This document shows, in pieces, positions 34,353 through 44,167 of a stretch of 64,000 nucleotides of DNA (positions are counted from its first letter, which is position 1; each line of letters starts with the position of its first letter). The stretch comes from Methanoregula sp. (GTDB taxonomy: Archaea > Halobacteriota > Methanomicrobia > Methanomicrobiales > Methanospirillaceae), in the NCBI RefSeq assembly GCF_023227875.1, contig NZ_JALOCH010000009.1, positions 62,001-126,000 on the forward strand, written 5' to 3'. Below the pieces are notes generated by a model that worked only from the letters and a program-made list of their open reading frames with translations, did no database searches and was not told where the DNA came from. A program made the position numbers and the translations under genes.

Positions 34353-35996
34353 ATGCGCAGTGATGAAGTGAAATCAGGTTACCAGCGGGCGCCCAACCGT
34401 GCGCTCCTCCGCTCTCTCGGCGTGACCGATCGCGAGATGGGGCTCCCGTTCATAGGAATCGCCAATGCATACAACACGATCGTGCCCGGCCATATTCACC
34501 TCCGTCAGCTGGCCGAGAAGGTGAAGGAAGGCATTGCTGCCGCCGGTGGTGTGCCGTTCGAGTTCGGGGTTATTGGCATCTGCGACGGCATCGCGATGGG
34601 CCACGAGGGAATGAGGTATTCCCTCCCTTCACGCGAAAATGTCGCGGACTCCATCGAACTCATGGCGCAGGCCCACCGGTTCGACGGCCTCGTCTGCATC
34701 GGCACCTGCGACAAGATCGTGCCGGGCATGCTGATGGCTGCGGTCCGGTGCAATATCCCGACAGTTGTCCTGACCGGTGGGGCCATGCTCTCAGGCTACC
34801 AGGACGGGAAAGATCTCTCCCTCATCGATATTTTTGAAGGCGTGGGAAAAGTAGCCGCCGGGTCGATGACCGAAGATGCGCTGTGCGAACTCGAGTGCTG
34901 CGCCATGCCCGGGTGCGGCAGCTGCCAGGGACTGTATACCGCAAATACCATGGCCTGCATGACCGAGGCGCTGGGCATGTCCCTCCCCGGTTGTGCGGCA
35001 ACACCGGCTGTTGATGCGGGGAAACTGCGGATCGCCCGCGAGAGCGGAGAAGCGATCATTCCCCTGGTGAAAAAACAGGTAACGCCCCGGGACATCATCA
35101 CGAAGAAGAGCCTGCGGAATGCCATACGGGTGGACATGGCGCTCGGGGGTTCGACCAACACGGTGCTGCACCTCATGGCGATCGCAACCGAAGCCGAAGT
35201 CCCGCTCTCGCTTGAGGACTTCTCCACACTTGCCGAAGAAGTCCCCCATATCTGTAATATGCAGCCCTCCGGCCCGCACTCCATGCAGACCCTTCACCGC
35301 GCCGGGGGGATCCCTGCGGTGCAGAAACAGCTGGAGCCATATCTGGACAACAGCCCGACAGTCTCCGGAAAGAAGATCCTGGAGATTGCAAAAAGCGCTG
35401 TTGTCAGGGATGAGGAAGTGATCCGGCCATTGAAAAAGCCCATCAGTACTACCGGGGGGCTCCGGGTACTGTCCGGCTCCCTTGCACCGGATGGTGCCGT
35501 TGTGAAAAGCGCCGGTGTGCCAAAGGAGATGTGGAAGCACACCGGCCCGGCCCGGGTTTTCGATGGAGAGGGACCGGCCATGAAAGCAATCCTGGCAAAG
35601 AAGATCAAAGAGGGCGATGTTGTGATCGTCCGGTACGAAGGTCCCCGCGGGGCACCGGGGATGCCGGAGATGCTCTCCCCAACGTCGGCACTGATGGGAC
35701 TAGGGTACAAGAAGGTTGTCCTCATCACGGACGGCCGGTTCTCCGGGGGCACCCGCGGCCCCTGCATCGGCCATGTTGCCCCGGAAGCGGCAGTCGGCGG
35801 CCCCATTGCATTTGTCCGGGACAAAGATTCTATTTCGGTCGACCTGCATGCAAAGACAATCGATCTGCAGGTATCGGTAAAAGAGATCAACCAGCGGAAG
35901 AAAGGGTGGAAGCCCCCGGAAAAAGCCCTCACCGGCGTCCTTGCCCGGTATGCAAAGACCGTGGAACAGGCAAACCTTGGTGCAGTGCAGCGATAA
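34353..35996 (+). CDS. ilvD: Dihydroxy-acid dehydratase
   Basis: Dehydrates 2,3-dihydroxy-isovalerate and related acids in valine, isoleucine and leucine synthesis. 547 residues, normal length. Cluster cysteines lie in GTCDKIVPG and PGCGSCQGLYTANTM, followed by ALGGSTNTVLHL, YEGPRGAPGMPEM and TDGRFSGGTRG. It stands alone without other ilv genes. Confidence 0.96.
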   Translation: MRSDEVKSGYQRAPNRALLRSLGVTDREMGLPFIGIANAYNTIVPGHIHLRQLAEKVKEGIAAAGGVPFEFGVIGICDGIAMGHEGMRYSLPSRENVADSIELMAQAHRFDGLVCIGTCDKIVPGMLMAAVRCNIPTVVLTGGAMLSGYQDGKDLSLIDIFEGVGKVAAGSMTEDALCELECCAMPGCGSCQGLYTANTMACMTEALGMSLPGCAATPAVDAGKLRIARESGEAIIPLVKKQVTPRDIITKKSLRNAIRVDMALGGSTNTVLHLMAIATEAEVPLSLEDFSTLAEEVPHICNMQPSGPHSMQTLHRAGGIPAVQKQLEPYLDNSPTVSGKKILEIAKSAVVRDEEVIRPLKKPISTTGGLRVLSGSLAPDGAVVKSAGVPKEMWKHTGPARVFDGEGPAMKAILAKKIKEGDVVIVRYEGPRGAPGMPEMLSPTSALMGLGYKKVVLITDGRFSGGTRGPCIGHVAPEAAVGGPIAFVRDKDSISVDLHAKTIDLQVSVKEINQRKKGWKPPEKALTGVLARYAKTVEQANLGAVQR

Positions 35997-36190
35997 CCCG
36001 GCTACTGAGATCCAATCGAAAACTCTTTTTTGTCGGTCAGGCTAGGGCAGTTCTGCATTGACGGGTGATATTACACCCATAATAACTGTATTTTCCGGGT
36101 GCGATCGGTTCTTGTTTTCAGATAACCGTGTATTCAGGAAAAAACAGGGACATACCGATAATTCAGTAACGTGAAAAAAGAGTGAAGATA

Positions 36191-36838
36191 TTATGCCGCG
36201 CCGGCGCTGTCGTACAGCTGGCAGATATAGCGTGCATGCCAGAGTACGAGTAACGGGGTCAGGAGGAAAAGGATGAGCATCCCGACATAGGGAATGGCCA
36301 TGCAGATGACCTCGATGATACTGATAATGATCCCGATGATGATGAGGGCTATGATGTAGTTTACCCAGCCGATCTTGCCGATCGTCTCAAGGATCGCACT
36401 AAAGTTGAACGCCTCACCCATGCTGCCGGTCCGGGCGAACCGGATGATACCGATTGTCGCAAGGAGGCCGGTGATGACGGCAACAATAAAGAGGATGATG
36501 AATCCGGCGAGCATGCCACCGATGATCCCAATGATCGCTGCAGGGTTCATGACATAGGCAGTAATACCTGCACCAATCGTGACAAAGGCGATAATCAGGA
36601 GGGGAATTGCCCAGATGAGCGAGACGATAAAGTACTTGATACCGTCAATGATGAGGGTTCCCCATCCGTCCACTTCCGGTGCCGGTTTCTCGCCGCGGAA
36701 TACTTTCAGGGTATAACCAAGGAGCGGGATACAGAGCAGGATCGTTGCTACCAGGAGCAAGATCCACTGCATCCATTTTCCTACAATTGCATCCTTTGCA
36801 TAGGCAAAGGATTCTCCAACCATGTTTCCAAAATCCAT
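36191..36838 (-). CDS. DUF4013-like integral membrane protein
   Basis: 215 residues with about five hydrophobic helices: QWILLLVATILLCIPLLGY, a loop with FRGEKPAPEV, then IVSLIWAIPLLIIAFVTIGAG, ILFIVAVITGLLATIGII, and IIALIIIGIIISIIEVI. The FRGEKPAPxxDGWGxLxxDG loop is typical of DUF4013 proteins of archaea and bacteria. Function unknown. ATG 36838 has GGTGA six bases upstream; the earlier in-frame start at 36865 is less likely. Confidence 0.8.
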   Translation of the reverse strand: MDFGNMVGESFAYAKDAIVGKWMQWILLLVATILLCIPLLGYTLKVFRGEKPAPEVDGWGTLIIDGIKYFIVSLIWAIPLLIIAFVTIGAGITAYVMNPAAIIGIIGGMLAGFIILFIVAVITGLLATIGIIRFARTGSMGEAFNFSAILETIGKIGWVNYIIALIIIGIIISIIEVICMAIPYVGMLILFLLTPLLVLWHARYICQLYDSAGAA

Positions 36839-36983
36839 TTGTTTCACCACAAAGATACCAATCAATGTATAGAATCATCTGTGGCTGTTTCCTGCCACAA
36901 ACGATTTAAAGAAGGTATGGCAACTTCGCAGAATAAATATCTATCGCAGATTTTTGGTTAAAATTCAAAAAAAGGGGCAAATA

Positions 36984-38468
36984 TCAGTGCCTGAAGTACC
37001 GTACGCCCGTAAAAACCATTGCCATGTTGAGACGGTTTGCGGCTTCGATGACTTCCTTGTCCCGGATCGATCCACCGGGCTGGACAAGTGCCGTCGCACC
37101 GGCTTCGGCCGCGACTTCGAGCGTGTCCGGGAACGGGAGGAACGCATCCGACGCCACTGCCGATCCCCTGAGGGGAGCACATGCTTTCTCAATGGCAATT
37201 TTCGCCGAGTCAACCCGGCTCATCTGTCCGGCACCGATGCCCAGCGTCCTCTTCTGGTCGGCAAAGATGATGGTGTTGCTCTTCGTGTGCTTGCAGACCT
37301 TCCAGGCGAGCTGGAGCGCCTTCATCTCATCCGCTGACGTGTCCCTGTCCGTGATCACCTGCCAGTGCTCCTGGTAGGCCGGGGTCCTCTGGACAAGGAT
37401 CCCGCCATCGATGGTCCGGACCTCATCTGCACCGGTTTTTTCCGGGAGGACCAGTACCCGCATATTTTCTTTCGTTCTCATCATGGCGATGGCATCATCG
37501 GAGAAGCGGGGGGCAACGATCACTTCGACAAACGTCTTACAGATCTCTTCCGCAAAGGGTTTTGTTACTTCACGGTTCACGGATACAACCGAGCCGTACG
37601 CGGAGACCGGGTCGACCTCGCGGGCTGTAAGGTATGCATCAAGCACATCAGAACCAACTGCGACTCCGCAGGGGTTGTTATGCTTCACGATCACTGCCGC
37701 CGCGTCATCGAACTCGCGGAGCAGTGAGACTCCCGCATTGACATCGAGGTAATTGTTGTACGACATCTGTTTGCCCTGGAGGGGCTCGGTACCGGCAATT
37801 CCATGAGTCCCGTACACTGCTGCCATCTGGTGCGGGTTCTCGCCATAACGCAACGGCCTCCCGTGCGTAAACTGGAGGGACAGCGTTGTGGGGAACGGCG
37901 AGGTGAGGGTGTACAGGTAATTACTGATCGCTGCATCATACCTGGCGGTGCGGGCGAATGCCTTCTTTGCCAGCTCAAGGCGCTGGTTTTCGGAGAGGTC
38001 CCCTGCATGTATCGATGTTATTATGCCGGGATAATCCGACGGGTCCACAACGACTGCAACGTCCTTGTAATTTTTTGCCGCTGCACGGATCATCGCCGGC
38101 CCTCCGATATCAATGAACTCGATCAGTTTTTCGAGATCCATCTGCTTTTTGGACATTGCTTCAAAGGGGTACAGGTTGACGACAAGCAGGTCGATGCGGT
38201 TGATCCCGTGTTTTGTCATCACTGCATCATCGATCTGCCGCCGCCCCAGGAGTCCCCCGTGGACCCTGGGGTGCAGGGTCTTTACCCGGCCATCCATCAT
38301 CTCCGGGAAGCCGGTATAACTCGACACTTCGGTGAACCTGATATTCGCCTCAGCAAGGGCTTTGCCTGTTCCCCCGGAACTCATGATATTGAATTTGTGT
38401 GCCGATAAGGCCTGTGCAAGTTCGATAATACCGGTCTTGTCCCAGACCGAAAGCAATGCCCACTTCAT
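36984..38468 (-). CDS. purH: Bifunctional AICAR transformylase / IMP cyclohydrolase
   Basis: Last two steps of purine synthesis. 494 residues from ATG 38468. Cyclohydrolase half: ALLSVWDKTGI, GGTGKAL, KTLHPRVHGGLL. Transformylase half: RYGENPHQMAAVY, HNNPCGVAVG, and KYTKSNT-like KHTKSNTI. Many archaea use PurP and PurO instead; this is the bacterial-type fusion. An earlier start at 38519 lacks family similarity. Confidence 0.95.
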   Translation of the reverse strand: MKWALLSVWDKTGIIELAQALSAHKFNIMSSGGTGKALAEANIRFTEVSSYTGFPEMMDGRVKTLHPRVHGGLLGRRQIDDAVMTKHGINRIDLLVVNLYPFEAMSKKQMDLEKLIEFIDIGGPAMIRAAAKNYKDVAVVVDPSDYPGIITSIHAGDLSENQRLELAKKAFARTARYDAAISNYLYTLTSPFPTTLSLQFTHGRPLRYGENPHQMAAVYGTHGIAGTEPLQGKQMSYNNYLDVNAGVSLLREFDDAAAVIVKHNNPCGVAVGSDVLDAYLTAREVDPVSAYGSVVSVNREVTKPFAEEICKTFVEVIVAPRFSDDAIAMMRTKENMRVLVLPEKTGADEVRTIDGGILVQRTPAYQEHWQVITDRDTSADEMKALQLAWKVCKHTKSNTIIFADQKRTLGIGAGQMSRVDSAKIAIEKACAPLRGSAVASDAFLPFPDTLEVAAEAGATALVQPGGSIRDKEVIEAANRLNMAMVFTGVRYFRH

Positions 38469-38703
38469 GGTCTTATGTATGAAAAACAGGAAAGAAAAAG
38501 GTATGCGAGTATACCTCATACCGGTATCTCAAGGGTCATTTGGTATCCAGGGTACGGGATCTTGATGATCCGGACAAAAAAGCCAGGAACTTTGAGAGAA
38601 ACAAACCTTAAATCTTTGCTGAATACCGATTCATAAAATGATTTGCATCCGGTTTTGGAAAACAGTCACAATCTGGAGGTTCCCGAATATGGTGTATGTG
38701 AAA

Positions 38704-38713
38704 TTTTATATAG
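38704..38713 (+). promoter_or_regulatory. TATA box of the grpE-dnaK-dnaJ operon
   Basis: TTTTATATAG, with expected transcription start near 38734. That is the first base of ATG 38733, or leaves leaders of 11 and 23 bases for ATG 38745 and 38757. No CIRCE-type inverted repeat is seen. Confidence 0.6.
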
Positions 38714-38756
38714 AACTACAATGCAATAGATAATGGAACATCGAATGGGATGTATT

Positions 38757-39293
38757 ATGAACGACGCAGATGACGGACACGGGCAGCCCGGGAAAGAGGT
38801 GAATGGCACGGAGGAAACATCAACGGCCGTTCCTGGTGCCGGTGAACCGGATGAGCAGAAGAAAGCGTATGCTGATCTGAACGACCGGTTCCTGCGCCTT
38901 GCTGCGGATTTTGAGAATTATAAAAAACGCAGTGAACGGGATCGCGCTTCGCTTGTCGCCATGGCAAACGAACGCTTTGCCATCGACCTCCTTGAGGTCC
39001 TCGACAACATGGATAGGGCACTCAAGGCTGATGATGCACACCTCCATGAAGGAGTTGTTCAGATCCACCAGTTGCTCAATGACCAGATGCTTCGTCATGG
39101 TGTCCGTCCTATAGATTCACTCAAAAAAACATTCAATCCCGCTGAACATGAGGCAATCGCCCATGTGCCGTCAGATGAACCTGCCGGTACCATTATTGAC
39201 GAGATCTCACGCGGGTATCGTATGCATGAAAGAGTTATCAGGTTTGCAAAAGTAGCAGTATCCAAAGGAAATCTGAAAGATCAGGAGGCATAA
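38757..39293 (+). CDS. grpE: Nucleotide exchange factor GrpE
   Basis: 178 residues. An acidic unstructured N-terminus precedes a coiled-coil helix (AYADLNDRFLRLAADFENYKKR) and the C-terminal beta domain (HGVRPIDSLKKTFNPAEHEA...RGYRMHERVIRFAKVAVS). It releases ADP from DnaK. ATG 38757 is chosen because GGGATG precedes it and the TATA box puts transcription start near 38734; ATGs at 38745 and 38733 remain possible. Confidence 0.93.
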   Translation: MNDADDGHGQPGKEVNGTEETSTAVPGAGEPDEQKKAYADLNDRFLRLAADFENYKKRSERDRASLVAMANERFAIDLLEVLDNMDRALKADDAHLHEGVVQIHQLLNDQMLRHGVRPIDSLKKTFNPAEHEAIAHVPSDEPAGTIIDEISRGYRMHERVIRFAKVAVSKGNLKDQEA

Positions 39294-39296
39294 AAA

Positions 39297-41150
39297 ATGG
39301 CTAAAGAGAAGGTTCTGGGAATCGATCTGGGAACAACCTTTTCCTGTATGTCGATCATGGAGGCCGGGAAGCCCATCGTCATTCCGAATGCTGAAGGCGG
39401 GAGGACAACCGCGTCCATTGTCGCATTTACCAAGGAAGGGGAACGGCTTGTCGGCAGTCTTGCCAAGCGCCAGGCAGTGACCAACCCCCAGCGCACGATC
39501 CAGTCCATCAAGCGGAAGATGGGGACGAGCGAGAAAGTAACCATCGATGGCAAGGGTTACACCCCGCAGGAGATATCCGCCATGATCCTGCAGAAACTCA
39601 AGGTCGATGCCGAGGCATATCTTGGCGAGAAGATCACCAAGGCGGTTGTCACCGTCCCCGCATACTTCAACGACGCCCAGCGACAGGCCACCAAGGATGC
39701 CGGCCAGATCGCCGGCCTTGAAGTGCTGCGGATCATCAACGAACCGACAGCAAGCGCACTCGCATATGGCATCGACAAGGAAAATGATGCAACGGTCCTT
39801 GTCTACGACCTCGGCGGCGGGACATTCGATGTATCGATCCTGACACTTGGCGACGGTGTGTTCGAGGTGAAGTCCACGGCCGGGAACAACCATCTTGGCG
39901 GCGATGACTTTGACAAACTTGTCCAGGACTACCTGATTGAGGAGTTCAAAAAGAAGGAGGGTGTTGACCTCAGGAATGATCCCTATGCAATGCAGCGCCT
40001 GCGTGAAGCGTCTGAAAATGCAAAGATCGAACTCTCCCAGCGGCAGACCACGAACGTCAACCTGCCGTACATCACCACCGACGCCAGCGGCCCAAAGTTC
40101 CTCAATATCGACCTGACCCGGTCAAAACTGGAGCAGCTCATCGGGGATCTCGTAGAATCCACGGTCGGCCCGGTCAAGCAGGCACTCAGCGATGCAAAGC
40201 TGGAGCCAAAGGACATTGACCACGTACTGCTTGTCGGCGGATCGACCCGCGTCCCGCTTGTGGTGGAGACAATCAGGAAACTCATCGGCAAGGAGCCAGA
40301 CAAAGGCATCAACCCGGATGAGTGTGTTGCCGTCGGTGCCGCGATTCAGGGTGCAGTCCTTACCGGGGAGACCAAGGACATCGTCCTCCTGGATGTCACC
40401 CCGCTGACACTCGGCATCGAGACACTTGGCGGGATCGCCACCAAGCTCATCGAGCGGAACACGACCATCCCATCACGAAAGAGCCAGATCTTCTCCACTG
40501 CCGCGGACGGCCAGACCAGTGTTGAGATCCATGTAGTACAGGGCGAACGGGCACTTGCCAAGGATAACTTCACGCTCGGCAAGTTCCAGCTGACCGGCAT
40601 CCCACCGGCACCACGGGGCATCCCCCAGATCGAGGTCACGTTCGATATCGATTCAAACGGTATCATCCACGTGTCGGCAAAAGACCTTGGCTCGGGCAAC
40701 CAGCAGGCGATCTCCATCAAGGGCGACCGGAAACTGTCCGAAGAGGATATCAGGAAGGCCATGGAATCCGCCAAGCAGTTCGAGGAAGAAGACAAGAAGA
40801 AGCGCGACGAGATCGAGCTGCGCAACCAGGCAGACACCGCAGTCTTCATGGCCGAGAAGATGCTCAAGGAGAGCGGCGACAAAATCGATACGGAAGACAA
40901 GACAAAAATCGAGGAGGGTATTGCAGCGATAAAGAAGGCCCTGCCGGAAGACAACCTCGATGAGATCAAGAAGGCCATGGAATCCCTGACAGAGTCCGTG
41001 TACGCAGCAACGACCAAGATGTACCAGAAGGCACAGGCAGACCAGGCAGCACAGCAGCCGCCGGGCGATGGTGCCGGTCCCGCTCCCGAACAGGAGCAGA
41101 AGACCGATGACAATGTCGTCAATGCCGACTATAAGGTAAAAGAAGAGTGA
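39297..41150 (+). CDS. dnaK: Chaperone DnaK (Hsp70)
   Basis: 617 residues. ATPase domain signatures: GIDLGTTFSCMSIME, VYDLGGGTFDVSIL, VLLVGGSTRVPLVVE; substrate-binding domain with VTPLTLGIETLGG; C-terminal lid and a Gln/Pro/Gly-rich tail. The sequence lacks the ~25-residue insert of Gram-negative DnaK in the first ATPase subdomain, as in Gram-positive and archaeal homologues. GGAGG lies upstream at ideal spacing. Archaeal Hsp70 genes are thought to be of bacterial origin. Confidence 0.98.
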   Translation: MAKEKVLGIDLGTTFSCMSIMEAGKPIVIPNAEGGRTTASIVAFTKEGERLVGSLAKRQAVTNPQRTIQSIKRKMGTSEKVTIDGKGYTPQEISAMILQKLKVDAEAYLGEKITKAVVTVPAYFNDAQRQATKDAGQIAGLEVLRIINEPTASALAYGIDKENDATVLVYDLGGGTFDVSILTLGDGVFEVKSTAGNNHLGGDDFDKLVQDYLIEEFKKKEGVDLRNDPYAMQRLREASENAKIELSQRQTTNVNLPYITTDASGPKFLNIDLTRSKLEQLIGDLVESTVGPVKQALSDAKLEPKDIDHVLLVGGSTRVPLVVETIRKLIGKEPDKGINPDECVAVGAAIQGAVLTGETKDIVLLDVTPLTLGIETLGGIATKLIERNTTIPSRKSQIFSTAADGQTSVEIHVVQGERALAKDNFTLGKFQLTGIPPAPRGIPQIEVTFDIDSNGIIHVSAKDLGSGNQQAISIKGDRKLSEEDIRKAMESAKQFEEEDKKKRDEIELRNQADTAVFMAEKMLKESGDKIDTEDKTKIEEGIAAIKKALPEDNLDEIKKAMESLTESVYAATTKMYQKAQADQAAQQPPGDGAGPAPEQEQKTDDNVVNADYKVKEE

Positions 41151-41157
41151 GCAAACG

Positions 41158-42288
41158 ATGAGTGCGGGCGATTACTATGACACGTTAGGCGTTCCGCGGA
41201 ATGCCGACGAGAAGGAGATCAAGAAAGCCTACCGCAACCTCGCCCGCAAATACCACCCCGATGTCTGCAAGGAGCCCGGCGCCGAAGAGAAGTTCAAGCA
41301 GATCAACGAGGCCTACAGTGTCCTTTCCGACGACCAGAAAAAGGCACAGTATGACAACATGGGCCACGAGACCTTCACCAATGCCTCGAAAGGCTCCTAC
41401 ACCGGTGGCGGCGGGTTCGGCGGGGGAGGGTTCTCCGCAGACTTCTCCGGTTTCGGCGATATCTTCGATTTCTTTGGTGGCGGAGGCCGGCGGAGATCCG
41501 GGCCCCAGCCCGGTGCCGACCTGCTGATGCGCATCCAGATACGGCTCGAGGATGCCGTGGCCGGCATGGACCGGGAGATCGAGGTGATGCACTCGGAGCC
41601 ATGCAAGGCGTGCAGCGGTTCCGGCAGTGAGACAAAACGGCTGAATGTCTGCCCCAGGTGCGGCGGCAGCGGGCAGATGCGGCAGGCAACCAACTCCCCC
41701 TTCGGGCAGTTTGTCCGTATGTCCACCTGTTCACAGTGCGGGGGGAAAGGAAAGATCCCTGAAAAGACATGCAGGGAATGCCATGGCACAGGACACACCC
41801 GCGTCAAGCGGAAAGTATCCGTGCACATCCCTGCCGGGATCGACAACGGGATGCGGCTGCGCATGGAAGGGTACGGGGAGGCCGGGGACTACGGGGCAGC
41901 AAACGGCGACCTGTTCCTTGAAGTCTATGTCCAGCCCCATGACCGGTTCGTGCGTGCCGGTGACAACCTGGAAACCACAGTCGAGATCAGCCCAATCCAG
42001 GCGGTTCTCGGTACCGGGATCGAGATCGAGACCATTGACAAACGCCACATCGACCTCAGGATCCCGGCCGGCATCCAGTATAACACGGCGCTCAAGATCG
42101 CCGGCGAGGGGGTCAAGCGGCGCGGAAAACCGGGAGACCTCCTGGTCCGGGTCAGGATCATTACCCCCAAATCCATCAGCAACGAACAGAAGGAACTGTA
42201 CCAGAAACTGGCTGAACTGGAAGGGAAAGGCGGCGGTGCCGGCGGTTTCTTCTCCGGCATTATGGGGAAGAAGAAGGGTAAGAAGTAA
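41158..42288 (+). CDS. dnaJ: Chaperone DnaJ (Hsp40)
   Basis: 376 residues. J domain with YHPDVCK (HPD motif), a Gly/Phe-rich segment (GGGGFGGGGFSADFSGFGDIFDFFGG, here only named by its ends), four zinc-binding repeats CKACSGSG, CPRCGGSG, CSQCGGKG, CRECHGTG, and the C-terminal beta domains. Stimulates DnaK ATP hydrolysis and presents substrates. It starts 7 bases after dnaK. A CCCC/T-run after the stop (near 42296-42316) may end the transcript. Confidence 0.97.
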   Translation: MSAGDYYDTLGVPRNADEKEIKKAYRNLARKYHPDVCKEPGAEEKFKQINEAYSVLSDDQKKAQYDNMGHETFTNASKGSYTGGGGFGGGGFSADFSGFGDIFDFFGGGGRRRSGPQPGADLLMRIQIRLEDAVAGMDREIEVMHSEPCKACSGSGSETKRLNVCPRCGGSGQMRQATNSPFGQFVRMSTCSQCGGKGKIPEKTCRECHGTGHTRVKRKVSVHIPAGIDNGMRLRMEGYGEAGDYGAANGDLFLEVYVQPHDRFVRAGDNLETTVEISPIQAVLGTGIEIETIDKRHIDLRIPAGIQYNTALKIAGEGVKRRGKPGDLLVRVRIITPKSISNEQKELYQKLAELEGKGGGAGGFFSGIMGKKKGKK

Positions 42289-42367
42289 TTCATCCCCATC
42301 CCCTCCCCCACTTTTTTACATTTGTTCTGGCACACCTATTTGTGCGCCCGGATACCATCTGATCAGG

Positions 42368-43336
42368 ATGAAGCTGCTCTTTGAGCTCTCGGGAGAGAAT
42401 GCAACCCTCCCGTTCGCGGAGCTCGAATGTATCGGGACCGTGACTGACCAGCGGTTGCAGGTCGCAGTAGCCGACTGCCCTGACCCGGAGGCAGCAGAGC
42501 GCCTTGCCATGACACAGGTCGTGCTTGAATACCTCGGGGAGTGCGAGCCCGATCTCACGGCATTCCGCGATCTGCTCAAAGGCCTTGCACTGGAAACGGA
42601 TGTGGCCTTTGCCGGCAGGGCAAAAAAGGTCCACGGGGGGTGCCATGAACGAAACCCGGCATCGCAGCGGGAGTTCGAGCGACTGATCGGCACGATGATC
42701 TCCGGTCCCGTCTCGCTCAATTCTCCGGAGGTCGAGTACCGGGCAATCCTCTCGGAAGACCGGTGCTATTTTGGCAGGGTCATCTACACGATCAACAGGG
42801 CAGCATACGATACCCGGAACCCCGGCAAGCGCGACTTCTTCCACCCGGGGGTCATGATGCCGCGGATGGCACGGACCCTTGTGAATATTGCATGCACCCG
42901 CCCGGGCGATAGTGTGCTTGACCCGTTCTGCGGGACCGGGGGTATTCTTATCGAGGCCGAGCTGCTCGGCATGCACACGATTGGCAGCGACTTCGACCCG
43001 TTCATGATCGGCGGGAGCCTGCAGAATGCAAAGGAAACGGACTTTCTCATGGGGGATGCCACATCCCTCCCGTTCCGGGACCATTCGGTTGACAGCGTTG
43101 TCACGGACTTCCCGTACGGCCAGTCGGTCTGCATCCGCAAGAGCGATACGATGGACCAACTCTATGGCGATGCCCTTCTCGAGATCCGGCGCGTGCTCCG
43201 GCCCGGGCGCCGTGCGGTTGTTGTCACCCACCGGGACATTTCCGGCATTGCAGCGCAGCACATGACCGTGCTGCAGCAGCACGACCAGCGCGTCCATAAA
43301 AGCCTGACACGCAGGATCCTGGTCTTAACGCACTAA
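42368..43336 (+). CDS. tRNA (guanine(10)-N2)-methyltransferase-like (TrmG10/Trm11)
   Basis: 322 residues. The N-terminal ~140 residues match a THUMP-type RNA-binding part, followed by a Rossmann methyltransferase with SAM motif LDPFCGTGGILIEAEL, acidic GSDFDPFMI, and catalytic motif TDFPYGQS in place of (D/N)PPY. It modifies G10 of tRNA in archaea. ATG 42368 is used; a longer frame overlaps dnaJ and reads as non-protein. Confidence 0.88.
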   Translation: MKLLFELSGENATLPFAELECIGTVTDQRLQVAVADCPDPEAAERLAMTQVVLEYLGECEPDLTAFRDLLKGLALETDVAFAGRAKKVHGGCHERNPASQREFERLIGTMISGPVSLNSPEVEYRAILSEDRCYFGRVIYTINRAAYDTRNPGKRDFFHPGVMMPRMARTLVNIACTRPGDSVLDPFCGTGGILIEAELLGMHTIGSDFDPFMIGGSLQNAKETDFLMGDATSLPFRDHSVDSVVTDFPYGQSVCIRKSDTMDQLYGDALLEIRRVLRPGRRAVVVTHRDISGIAAQHMTVLQQHDQRVHKSLTRRILVLTH

Positions 43337-43411
43337 GCCGGGCAATTGTCTACCGGGCACAAGGAAAAGAATTCTTTATTCCCCTTTCACACCAGATATT
43401 ATCCGGTTGAT

Positions 43412-44110
43412 ATGAGCATACGATTCCCGGTACATCTGTCGATAATCACGATTGTTTTCCTGCTTCTATTCTGTACTCCGGCCCTTGCCTATTCCGGCGA
43501 TGCGACCGGATGGTACGCACAGGGAAATGCGTTCCTTGCATCAGGGAATACTTCCGATGCAGTCGCGGCATACGATCAGGCGATCAGCCTTGAACCGGGG
43601 TACTTCGATGCATGGGACGCCAAAGCGGACGCACTCAACCGAGACGGCCGGTTCTCCGATGCACTGGACGCATCGACCCGGGCCGTGGAGATCAATCCCA
43701 ATTATGTCCAGGGCTGGATCAACCGGGGCCAGATCCTCTATAACCTCGGGTATGTGTACGAAGACCAGATGAACGACCCGGCCCGGGCGAACGAATACTA
43801 TACCCAGCAGGTCCTCGCATTCGAAAAGGCGATCGCACTCGATCCCGCCAATGCCGATGCCTGGTTCAACAAGGGATATGCCCTTGCCGGCATGAAGCAG
43901 TACGATGAGGCGATCGCTGCGTTCGACAAGGTGAAAGAACTCAACCCCGATTACCCGAAGATCGACAAGAACAGGCAGATTGCCCGGCAGCTCAGGGATG
44001 CGACCGCACCGGATTATATGAAGTATACCCCGGTGTTTGTCGGCATTGCCGCGATCATCATCGGCCTTGTGTTCTGGTTCGTGTACCTGCGGGAAAAAGA
44101 AGAGGAATAA
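43412..44110 (+). CDS. Membrane-anchored TPR protein
   Basis: 232 residues. Signal peptide (LSIITIVFLLLFCTPALAYS), about four TPR units (GWYAQGNAFLASGNTSDAV, AWDAKADALNRDGRFSDA, GWINRGQILYNLGYVY, AWFNKGYALAGMKQYDEA) and a C-terminal membrane helix (VFVGIAAIIIGLVFWFVYL) with a charged end. The TPRs face outward. ATG 43412 has GGTTGAT upstream. It lies next to and convergent with the giant TPR gene, whose repeat units it resembles. Confidence 0.87.
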   Translation: MSIRFPVHLSIITIVFLLLFCTPALAYSGDATGWYAQGNAFLASGNTSDAVAAYDQAISLEPGYFDAWDAKADALNRDGRFSDALDASTRAVEINPNYVQGWINRGQILYNLGYVYEDQMNDPARANEYYTQQVLAFEKAIALDPANADAWFNKGYALAGMKQYDEAIAAFDKVKELNPDYPKIDKNRQIARQLRDATAPDYMKYTPVFVGIAAIIIGLVFWFVYLREKEEE

Positions 44111-44167
44111 TTTTTACAAGGATCGGAAAAACGCAGATAACAGTATCAAAAGCGGAACGGGAACCCC

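Noticed and set aside
41645..42367. Extended 5' end of the methyltransferase frame running through dnaJ
   Set aside because: The segment before ATG 42368 is an out-of-frame translation of dnaJ; similarity to the methyltransferase family begins at 42368.
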